Positions 27,579-34,643 of a DNA stretch of 46,169 bases are shown in pieces. Origin of the DNA: an uncultured Prevotellaceae bacterium (lineage in GTDB: Bacteria; Bacteroidota; Bacteroidia; Bacteroidales; Bacteroidaceae); the NCBI GenBank assembly GCA_902776545.1, contig CACYQO010000013.1:1-46169 (forward strand). Reading direction: 5' to 3'. The notes under the pieces were generated by a model that had not been told where the DNA came from, did no database searches, and saw nothing but the letters and a program-made list of their open reading frames with translations. A program made the translations under genes and the position numbers. Numbering within the stretch: the stretch's first letter is position 1; each line of letters opens with the position of its first letter.

Positions 27579-29069
27579 ATGAAGAAATTATTCTATTGTG
27601 TCAGTTCATTGCATAGTCCCCACGCAGGGGTTATGTTGAACAAGATGCTGTCAGATCGGAAGAAAGGCGTGGAGGTTGTGATGGCTTATTGTAACCGGGC
27701 ACTGCCTTCATGCTTTACCAATATCCATGGAAACACGGGCATCTGCAAAGTCTGCAGACATATGCACCGGCAGATTATTCATAACTATCTGCCAGATATT
27801 CGGGTTATACCCATTTCTTCCAAACAGTTCTCCCCAAGTAAGACAGATTTCTCCTATGATGACATCTTTGATCTGAAGAAGATTGCTTATAGGAATGTCA
27901 ACATAGGTTTGTCACTCCATTCTTATTACGTGACCATTACGAGAAAACCTTCTGGTAAAGTCACACCAAGTCAACGTGCTTATTTTGACCAGATATTGTC
28001 GGCTCTTTGCTCCTTTGTCGACTATGCGTATCAGTTGGTAGAGGATGTCCGTCCTGATGTCATCTCTATTTATAATGGCAGATTGTTTGAGAATCGCCTT
28101 TTTTATGAGATTGCTGTTGCAAAGGGTATTCAATTCGAGTCTTTGGAAGTCTGTTGGAGAATCAACGAACCTGCCTATCGGATCGAATTTGAGGGCGATT
28201 TGCCACTTGATATCCATCAGCTGACGCGTATGTGTCATGATATATGGAATAACTCCAAGCGTACAGAGGAGGAAAAGATTAAGATCGGATCATCGTTTTT
28301 CATCAATCGTAGAACAGGAAAACCGACAAATGACTTTATTTATATAGGTCAGCAGGTTAAGGATAAGCTCCCAAATGAATATAATGAGAATGAGCGTAAT
28401 ATCGTCATTTATAACTCTTCGGAGGATGAGATAGTGTCTCTAGGGGGAGACTGGGACGAAGGAAACCTGTTCGAGACTCAAATGGAGGCTATTCGCTTCG
28501 TCGTAGACCATCTGCCGGAAAATTCTCACGTTTATCTTCGGATTCATCCGAATCTTAAAGGCTTGCAGGCATCCTACCATACTGATTTATACAAATTGCA
28601 AAGCAGCCGTCTGTCAGTCATTCCGCCAGAAAGCCCTATCAGTTCATATGCATTAATGGACATCGCAGATAAAGTACTCGTGATGGGTTCAACGATGGGT
28701 GCTGAGAGTTGTTTCTGGGGGAAACCTGTTATTAATCTGCACAAATCAGAATACTTTTATCTGAATGTCGGGTATAATCCCCAGACGAGAGAGGAACTTG
28801 TACAGATGTTGGGTGAAAAACTGACGCCGAAACCAAAGGATGGTGCCTTGAAATACGGCTATTACTATATGGCCACCGATGAAAGGATAAAGACAGACAA
28901 CGCTGTTCCGTTTAACTGGTTTACCGTGTCCCTCTTCGGTAAGAAAATTCCCGGTTGTATTGGGTATCTGAAACTATTCGGGTCCAGTGCTTTGTTCAAG
29001 GTAGTTTATCCAAGATTCGCAGATCATTGTACCAAGTTCTTTAAAAACACGGTTTCTTTCCCGGAATAA
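27579..29069 (+). CDS. Putative capsule polysaccharide biosynthesis / GT-B glycosyltransferase-like protein
   Basis: 496 residues, no signal peptide or clear membrane helix. The C-terminal half carries a pattern reminiscent of capsule-synthesis (KpsS/LipB-type) and CDP-glycerol transferases: VYLRIHPNLKGLQASYH, a serine/proline stretch (IPPESPISSYALMDIADKVL) and VMGSTMGAESCFWGKPVINL, where a conserved Gly/Glu region would bind a nucleotide sugar. The N-terminal half has two CxxC-like Cys pairs (NTGICKVCRHM). The exact activity cannot be read. Gene order between a dehydratase and the flippase supports a sugar-transfer role. Confidence 0.65.
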   Translation: MKKLFYCVSSLHSPHAGVMLNKMLSDRKKGVEVVMAYCNRALPSCFTNIHGNTGICKVCRHMHRQIIHNYLPDIRVIPISSKQFSPSKTDFSYDDIFDLKKIAYRNVNIGLSLHSYYVTITRKPSGKVTPSQRAYFDQILSALCSFVDYAYQLVEDVRPDVISIYNGRLFENRLFYEIAVAKGIQFESLEVCWRINEPAYRIEFEGDLPLDIHQLTRMCHDIWNNSKRTEEEKIKIGSSFFINRRTGKPTNDFIYIGQQVKDKLPNEYNENERNIVIYNSSEDEIVSLGGDWDEGNLFETQMEAIRFVVDHLPENSHVYLRIHPNLKGLQASYHTDLYKLQSSRLSVIPPESPISSYALMDIADKVLVMGSTMGAESCFWGKPVINLHKSEYFYLNVGYNPQTREELVQMLGEKLTPKPKDGALKYGYYYMATDERIKTDNAVPFNWFTVSLFGKKIPGCIGYLKLFGSSALFKVVYPRFADHCTKFFKNTVSFPE

Positions 29070-29072
29070 GAG

Positions 29073-30587
29073 ATGAGTACCATCAATAAGATTGCAGACG
29101 GTGTTATCTGGACTATTGCCAGTAAGTTCCTGAGTGCAGCCTATGCTTTTGTGGCTGTGCCCATTTTGATCGGACTCTACGGTAAGGCGGATTATGGACT
29201 GATAGGATTGGCATTGTCTATCAATATCTATATGACATTGTTAGACCTTGGATTCTCTAATACCAACCTCAGGTATTTTTCCAATTATCTGGCCAAGAAT
29301 GATATTGAGAATGTCAGGAGACTGTTTGGTACTAGTATTACCTTTTATGGCTCGATAGGCATTATAAATGCGCTGATCATCTTCGGTATCTCTTTCTTTG
29401 TCGGTGATATCTTCCAGGTGACTCCCGAACAGGTGGTGATTCTGCGAAGCCTCTTGTATATCATTGCGCTGAATGCGATATTCAATTGGTATACCAGCTG
29501 TTTTGGACAACTTATCCAGGGAGCGGAATATGTGGACTTCTTCAGCAAAATCAGCTTCATTGGTAATCTGTTGAATGTCGTGGTGCTTGCATTGACGTTG
29601 ATCTTCAAGTTCTCCATTGTTGAGTACTATGCCGGTTTGGTCTTCCTTGGGCTGATATACAGGACAATACTCTCAATCCGGAAGATCAAAGCTATCATTC
29701 CCGACATCTCCTTCCGGCCTCATTTTGACAAGAATCTGTTCAAGGAGACTCTACCTTATAGCATGAACATTTTCTCTGTCTCATTGCTGACCTGGGGTGC
29801 CTTGCAGTTGCAGCCGATTCTGTTGGGAATACGATGTAATTCAAGTGAGGTGACGGACTATAACATTATCTTCTCCATCTATTCCTTCTTGGGTTTCATC
29901 GGCGGATCATTCAATTCGGCTATATTCCCTTCTGTGACAAAGGCTGTTGCGTTACATAACAGAGAAGTGATTGAACGTGTTGCCTATCAGGGAACGAAGT
30001 ATCTGGTCATTGTGATTAGTTTTGTGACTTTTGGATATATTAGCGTGTCTCCAGACGTGATGCATATGTATCTGGGAGATTCCTTTATGTATCTTGTACC
30101 ATGGATGGACATATATTTTATCAATCTCCTGGGAAGTCATAATGCCGGCATGTCTGCCATCATCTATGCAGGAACGGATATACGTCTCATTACCCGCTAT
30201 TCTGCTTTCTCATACATCACGATGGTCATTGTATTCTGGTTCTTGATACCTTACTATGGTGCCAGGAGTATCGCCATCTCGGGAACGATGTGCAATGTGA
30301 TGCAGATGTCGTTTTATTATTTCTATTACTGGCCAAAGAAACTGCAAATCAATTCACGATATATCTTCTTCCGTGATTTACTGCCTTTTATGATGATGGG
30401 CATCTTGGTGACATTCGTTCTCAGGATGTTTACGGTGAGCGACTCTCATCTCATTCAGTTCTTGGTAAAAGGTACGATGTTTGTGCTGATTTTCTCGTCT
30501 ATAGTTTATATGATGATTGAGCGGAAGGACAGGGAGTTCTTTGGTTGGTTTGTCAAGGTGAAATTACTGAGGAGATCCGAAGCATGA
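29073..30587 (+). CDS. wzx: Wzx-type flippase (PST family)
   Basis: 504 residues with about 12-14 hydrophobic segments spread over the whole length. It begins KIADGVIWTIASKFLSAAYA and continues with GLYGKADYGLIGLALSINI, the usual N-terminal pattern of O-unit flippases. It moves the undecaprenyl-linked repeat unit across the inner membrane. It starts 3 bp after the preceding gene and overlaps the next one by ATGA, so translation is probably coupled. Confidence 0.92.
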   Translation: MSTINKIADGVIWTIASKFLSAAYAFVAVPILIGLYGKADYGLIGLALSINIYMTLLDLGFSNTNLRYFSNYLAKNDIENVRRLFGTSITFYGSIGIINALIIFGISFFVGDIFQVTPEQVVILRSLLYIIALNAIFNWYTSCFGQLIQGAEYVDFFSKISFIGNLLNVVVLALTLIFKFSIVEYYAGLVFLGLIYRTILSIRKIKAIIPDISFRPHFDKNLFKETLPYSMNIFSVSLLTWGALQLQPILLGIRCNSSEVTDYNIIFSIYSFLGFIGGSFNSAIFPSVTKAVALHNREVIERVAYQGTKYLVIVISFVTFGYISVSPDVMHMYLGDSFMYLVPWMDIYFINLLGSHNAGMSAIIYAGTDIRLITRYSAFSYITMVIVFWFLIPYYGARSIAISGTMCNVMQMSFYYFYYWPKKLQINSRYIFFRDLLPFMMMGILVTFVLRMFTVSDSHLIQFLVKGTMFVLIFSSIVYMMIERKDREFFGWFVKVKLLRRSEA

Positions 30588-31597
30588 AGAATCCGACAGT
30601 CTTAGTGCTCATGTCCACTTACAATGGGGAGCGGTTCTTGAAGGAGCAGATTGATAGCATTCTTTCCCAGGAAGGTGTGGATGTCCGTCTGTTGGTACGT
30701 GATGATGGTTCTACGGACCGGACTTGGGAGATACTGGAGGTGTATGCGTCGGGATATCGGAATATCGTGATAACGAGGGGGGAGAATGTAGGCTTTGTCA
30801 AGAGCTTCTCGGCGTTAGTGAGAATGGCGCTGGATTATACCAATATGGAAGAGGCGGCGCAGAGCACCATAGAAGAGGCGGTTCAGACCACCCCAACCCC
30901 TCCTAACTTAGGAGGGGAATTCTATGCATTTGCGGATCAGGATGATATATGGATGCCGAAGAAGCTTATGACGGCGTGCTCGGTCTTGAAGGAAAAAGAC
31001 GCGTCGAAGCCAAACCTCTTTACCTCTAATTCTATGCAGGTGGACGCAGAGGGAAAAGAATTGGAGTTGTTCCACAAAGGACCGGAACCGAAATTCAGGA
31101 AAGGGAATGTACTCGTTTTCGGAACAGAGCAAGGTTGTAGTATGGTTTTCAACAGAAGAGCGATAGAGCTTTATTCGGAATGTGAGCCACAGTTGACATG
31201 GCATGACCGTTGGTTGTATCATATTTGCTATTTTCTTGGAAGTGTGACCTATGATCACCGACCCTTGTTCTATTACCGCAGACATGAGAATAATGCTCTG
31301 GCAAACCACCATGCGGGCGGTTTGGAAGGAGAACCAAGTAAGATTGTAAGGGTTTACCGGATTCTGTTTGTGGAGCCACCTGTGACTAATCATGTTGAAA
31401 TGGCCAAAGAGTTTTATGACCACTTCGCTCCAAGGCTCAATACGGCAGACCGACGGCTGTTCAAACGCTTTATTGTATGCAGGAAGAGCATTGCTTCTAA
31501 GATATACATGCTGTTCTCGCGTCTTTTTATTTATCCATATTATGATGTGAATGAGGGGCGGCTGTTGAAGTGGCTCATCATGGCGGGCCGACTATAA
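30584..31597 (+). CDS. GT2 glycosyltransferase (rhamnosyltransferase-like) carrying an in-frame repeat insertion
   Basis: 337 residues from the ATG at 30584 (ATGA overlap with wzx); the longer frame to 30545 is rejected. GT-A fold: VLMSTYNGERFLKEQIDSIL, LVRDDGSTDRTWE (nucleotide-binding Asp), then DQDDIWMPKK (DXD) and a C-terminal acceptor region with TWHDRWLYH. Between the helix SFSALVRMALDY and FYAFADQDD there are 23 extra codons (EEAAQSTIEEAVQTTPTPPN and LGG) encoded by the repeat at 30851-30919. The paralogue at 37183 runs straight from RSFMDLLRQAGDS to CYYAFSDQDD, which shows the insertion clearly. Whether the enzyme still works is unknown, but the frame is intact and the insertion is just before the catalytic DXD. 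Confidence 0.9.
   Translation: MKNPTVLVLMSTYNGERFLKEQIDSILSQEGVDVRLLVRDDGSTDRTWEILEVYASGYRNIVITRGENVGFVKSFSALVRMALDYTNMEEAAQSTIEEAVQTTPTPPNLGGEFYAFADQDDIWMPKKLMTACSVLKEKDASKPNLFTSNSMQVDAEGKELELFHKGPEPKFRKGNVLVFGTEQGCSMVFNRRAIELYSECEPQLTWHDRWLYHICYFLGSVTYDHRPLFYYRRHENNALANHHAGGLEGEPSKIVRVYRILFVEPPVTNHVEMAKEFYDHFAPRLNTADRRLFKRFIVCRKSIASKIYMLFSRLFIYPYYDVNEGRLLKWLIMAGRL
30851..30919 (+). repeat. In-frame palindromic element, copy 1 (frame A, reads EEAVQTTPTPPNLGGE)
   Basis: 69 bp = 23 codons: a 24-bp first unit (GAGGCGGCGCAGAGCACC..., 30851-30874), then GAGGCGGTTCAGACCACC (30875-30892) and the palindrome CCCTCCTAACTTAGGAGGG up to GGAA. Exactly the same length and layout as copy 2 at 32807-32875. 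Confidence 0.92.
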
Positions 31598-31598
31598 A

Positions 31599-31627
31599 GT
31601 GGAAAGAGGAAAGTGGAAAGAGGAAAG
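31599..31627 (+). repeat. Heptamer array (GTGGAAA/GAGGAAA) spanning a gene start
   Basis: GTGGAAA GAGGAAA GTGGAAA GAGGAAA (four units). It begins 2 bp after the stop of the upstream gene and contains both the GTG start (31613) of the next gene and a purine-rich AGAGGA just before it. Confidence 0.85.
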
Positions 31628-33442
31628 AAAATACTTGCTATAGTTGTTACGTATTATCCGGAAAAGGACCTACTTGTTCGGAATGTCCAGGCATTCATTG
31701 AACATGTGGACAAGGTCTTGATTTGGGAAAATACGCCTTCCCCGGACAAATTGCAGTACAGATACATCACACATGAGAAGGTAGAGTATTATGGTGATGG
31801 TATCAATAGTATTTCAAGGGCTTTGAACTTTGCATGGGAATATGCTAATGAGAACGGATTTGACTATATGCTGACGATGGATCAGGATTCGTATTTTGAA
31901 AATTTTGATTTCTACGTTGGCAAGACTGTTTTATGTGAAGATGCACCGGATGGTATTTGGACACCGCAGATGAACGGCGAAAATGTCTCTGCTGAATATG
32001 AGGAGATTGATATCCCGATCACATCCGGTATGCTTGCCTCTGTCGAGATTGTCAATGCCATCGGCGGTTGGAATGAGTCATATACGATTGCTTCTGTCGA
32101 CGATGAGTTCTTCTTACAAGCCCATCAGTGTAAGATCAAGAAGTATAAAGTCAAAAATGCTTCTTTGTTACAACGCTTTGGTATCACTCAGGTTGTAACG
32201 GTATTCGGTCATAAACTTGAACTCAGAAATTATGGACCACAGAGACTCTATGATATTTACAGGAACAACATCATCTTGATTCGTAAATATCCGAAAATTG
32301 ACTATCTCAGAAAGAATTTCTTCCATTATTGGCTGAAAGCCATTGTCTTAGTGTTCTTGTTTGAGAAGCAACGGTTTAAAAAGACGGCTGCCATTTTTAG
32401 GGGTATTATTTCTGGACTCAGGTATAGGAACGAAGAACTGAGGAATCTTGGAATTGCCAGTCTGAAGAAAGAGACGAATGTCCTGATTCTGATGTCAACC
32501 TATAATGGTGAGGCTTATCTTAGAAAACAATTGGATAGTATTCTTCATCAAGATAATGTGAAAGTTCATCTGATGGTGAGGGATGATGGGAGTACGGATC
32601 ATACTTGTGACATATTGGCAGAATATAGTGAGAAGTATCCCAATATGGAATGGGAGACTTCGGAAAATGTTGGTTTCGTAAGGAGTTTCTCGATTCTTGC
32701 AGAGAAGGCGCTGGAGTTTCCTGAGGCGGTTGATTATTATGCGTTTTCGGATCAGGATGATATCTGGATGCCGAATAAGTTGAAGACGGCTTGCAGGTAT
32801 TTAGATGAGGCGGTTCAGACGACTATAGGGGAGGCGGTTCAGACCACCCCTACCCCTCCTAACTTAGGAGGGGAAACAACGCCGTTGTTGTTCTCCTCTA
32901 ATTCTCTGTTCGTAGATGATAACATGAGAGTTTTGGGTACTTTTCATCGGGAGACACCTCACTATACGAAGCAAAATGTGATGATCTATCCGACAGAGCA
33001 AGGATGTAGTATGGTGTTTAATAGAAGTGCATTGGAACTCTACGACACTAATCCTCCAAAGAATGCATGGCATGACAGATGGATGTGTCTGATTTGTAAT
33101 TTCCTTGGCAAATCTGTTTATTGTCAGAGTCCGTTGTTCTACTATCGTATTCATGGCGGAAACATGATTGGAAAGAAACAGAATTTCTGGGACAGAATTA
33201 TGGACGATATTAAATTCTTCTTCACCTCTGATGCCAAGAATTCCCAAATGGTTGATGAGTTCTATCAGTCATATAGATCTCGTCTGAGTGATGAAGACCG
33301 GGATGTTTTGAATGTTTTCCTGCATTACAAAGATTCCTTTAAGAATAAGTGGAAGATTGTGATGTCTCCAGAATACCAGCGAGCCTCGAACTGGCAGGAG
33401 AGGATGAGAAAGGCAGTCCTTTTGCTGTTTAATAAGATATAA
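31613..33442 (+). CDS. Fused double GT2 glycosyltransferase with in-frame repeat insertion
   Basis: 609 residues. First domain (about 1-270): KILAIVVTYYPEKDLL, TMDQDSYF, ITSGMLASVEIVNAIGGWNE, matching the RfbF-type rhamnosyltransferases. Second domain (about 285-609): NVLILMSTYNGEAYLRKQLD, MVRDDGSTDHT, YYAFSDQDDIWMPNKL, WHDRWMCLI, the same family as the gene at 30584. Two transferases in one chain suggest consecutive sugars. The start is a GTG inside a heptamer array; no ATG lies nearby. In the second domain 23 codons (DEAVQTTIGEAVQTTPTPPN and LGGE) are inserted between TACRYL and PLLFSSNS. Confidence 0.88.
   Translation: MERGKKILAIVVTYYPEKDLLVRNVQAFIEHVDKVLIWENTPSPDKLQYRYITHEKVEYYGDGINSISRALNFAWEYANENGFDYMLTMDQDSYFENFDFYVGKTVLCEDAPDGIWTPQMNGENVSAEYEEIDIPITSGMLASVEIVNAIGGWNESYTIASVDDEFFLQAHQCKIKKYKVKNASLLQRFGITQVVTVFGHKLELRNYGPQRLYDIYRNNIILIRKYPKIDYLRKNFFHYWLKAIVLVFLFEKQRFKKTAAIFRGIISGLRYRNEELRNLGIASLKKETNVLILMSTYNGEAYLRKQLDSILHQDNVKVHLMVRDDGSTDHTCDILAEYSEKYPNMEWETSENVGFVRSFSILAEKALEFPEAVDYYAFSDQDDIWMPNKLKTACRYLDEAVQTTIGEAVQTTPTPPNLGGETTPLLFSSNSLFVDDNMRVLGTFHRETPHYTKQNVMIYPTEQGCSMVFNRSALELYDTNPPKNAWHDRWMCLICNFLGKSVYCQSPLFYYRIHGGNMIGKKQNFWDRIMDDIKFFFTSDAKNSQMVDEFYQSYRSRLSDEDRDVLNVFLHYKDSFKNKWKIVMSPEYQRASNWQERMRKAVLLLFNKI
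32807..32875 (+). repeat. In-frame palindromic element, copy 2 (frame A)
   Basis: GAGGCGGTTCAGACGACT plus ATAGGG (24-bp unit, 32807-32830), then GAGGCGGTTCAGACCACC, CCTA and the palindrome CCCTCCTAACTTAGGAGGG with GGAA. 69 bp. It sits after the DXD motif, a different structural position from copy 1. Confidence 0.92.
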
Positions 33443-33508
33443 GCCACAGATTCTTGCGTCCCGATGGTAGCAAGCGGCAAAGCCGAGCGACACAGATTAT
33501 CACAGATG
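33441..33508 (+). repeat. Composite CCACAGATT / AGCGGCAAAAGCCGAGCG repeat ending at a start codon
   Basis: AGCCACAGATTCTTGCG at 33441, AAGCGGCAAAAGCCGAGCGA (33471-33490), then CACAGATTATCACAG directly followed by the ATG at 33506. Both parts occur elsewhere: the CCACAGATT part at 43643-43776 and the GCCGAGCG box at 291-308 and 34009-34025. Confidence 0.75.
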
Positions 33509-34633
33509 AAACTGAGCATTATTATTCCTGTTTTTAACGTGGAGAAATACATAGGGCCTTGTCTGGAGAGTATTTACCGGCAGGGACTGAGAGAGGTGGA
33601 TTTCGAGGTTATCGTGGTGGATGATGGCTCTACGGACAACAGTATGAAGGTCGTTGAGGAGATTCAGGGGCGGCACCGGAACATATTTCAGATAAACGCG
33701 GTTCAGACCACCCCAACAGAAGATTGCTCCATGAAGAGGCGGTTCAGACCACCCCGCCCTGCGGGCACCCCTCCTAACTTAGGAGGGGAAGCGGATCATG
33801 TCGGTCCTTCTGTATGCCGGAATGAGGGTATGGAGATGGCTAAGGGTGAATACGTGTTGTTCGTGGATTCCGATGACCTGTTGATGGATAACGGTCTCAC
33901 TATCTTGTTAAGGAAGGCGCTGGACACTTCTGCAGATATGGTGGTTGCTGATTTCATGCGGTTGAATGATGATGAGATAACCTCTGTTTATGATTCTTCG
34001 ACGAGCGAAGCGGCAAAGCCGAGCGCCCAGCTGACAGATACTCATGTGATTGATAAGACAGGACTTGATTATTATGTGGAAGATTATGATCCTGGGGTGG
34101 GGAGTTTCATCTGGCGAATCCTTTATAAGCGGACGTTCCTGAATGAAAACCATATCAGACTTGAACCAGGTGTGTATTATGAAGATATCCCATTCTTACA
34201 GGAATGTTATCTGAAGGCGCAGCGTGTCATCGGCATACACCTATTATATTATATATACAGGATACGGCAACGTTCCTGTACCTATACCTTTGCCATGAAG
34301 AATGCGTTGGACTATAATACGGCTATCGCCAACTCGTGGAGACTGACAGAGATGGATAACCTGCCGGAGAGGGTGGTCACTCAGCAGAAAAAGAACATCT
34401 ATCTGTTCTTCAACTATGCCGTTGATTGCATCATAGGTGTCTTTAGAGACCCGTCTGAGAGGAAAAAGATTGTCGATGATTTGATCAAAAAGGTACCCGA
34501 TATATGTTTTACGGGTGGGGTGGGGCCTAACGTCGTTTCGGCTTTGTTCAGGACGATGCCCTATACATACATCCGATGGCGCTTGTTCAACACCAAGGTG
34601 ACAAATTGGTGTCATGCACGGTTAAGAATATAG
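33506..34633 (+). CDS. GT2 glycosyltransferase carrying two different repeat insertions
   Basis: 375 residues from the ATG at 33506; a frame extension to 33464 lies in a repeat. MKLSIIIPVFNVEKYIGPCL, VIVVDDGSTDNS and VLFVDSDD are the GT2 core motifs, followed by a YYEDIPFLQECY acceptor block. Between NIFQIN and GPSVCRNEGM, where relatives have a short loop, about 31 codons are inserted (AVQTTPTEDCSMKRRFRPPR, then PAGTPPNLGGE), including two partial copies of the palindromic element. A second insertion (TSEAAKPSAQ) encodes the GCGGCAAAGCCGAGCG box. Gene order suggests a capsule sugar transferase; the substrate is not predictable. Confidence 0.88.
   Translation: MKLSIIIPVFNVEKYIGPCLESIYRQGLREVDFEVIVVDDGSTDNSMKVVEEIQGRHRNIFQINAVQTTPTEDCSMKRRFRPPRPAGTPPNLGGEADHVGPSVCRNEGMEMAKGEYVLFVDSDDLLMDNGLTILLRKALDTSADMVVADFMRLNDDEITSVYDSSTSEAAKPSAQLTDTHVIDKTGLDYYVEDYDPGVGSFIWRILYKRTFLNENHIRLEPGVYYEDIPFLQECYLKAQRVIGIHLLYYIYRIRQRSCTYTFAMKNALDYNTAIANSWRLTEMDNLPERVVTQQKKNIYLFFNYAVDCIIGVFRDPSERKKIVDDLIKKVPDICFTGGVGPNVVSALFRTMPYTYIRWRLFNTKVTNWCHARLRI
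33698..33790 (+). repeat. In-frame palindromic element, copy 3 (two part copies, frame changes within)
   Basis: GCGGTTCAGACCACCCC (33698), a 23-bp spacer, GAGGCGGTTCAGACCACCCC, CGCCCTGCGGGCA, then CCCTCCTAACTTAGGAGGG. 93 bp = 31 codons. The first part reads AVQTTPT, the second RRFRPPR, and the palindrome PPNLGGE. Confidence 0.9.
34009..34025 (+). repeat. AGCGGCAAAGCCGAGCG box inside a glycosyltransferase gene
   Basis: Same box as at 291-308 and (with one more A) 33471-33489. The core CGGC-AAA-GCCG is a small hairpin. In frame it encodes EAAKPSA. Confidence 0.75.
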
Positions 34634-34643
34634 TTGTAACGTT

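Noticed and set aside
30545-30583. Upstream start (30545) for the first GT2 gene, and 33464 for the third
   Set aside because: Both extensions read into the previous gene or a repeat; the ATGs at 30584 and 33506 directly precede the conserved first strand of the GT2 fold.
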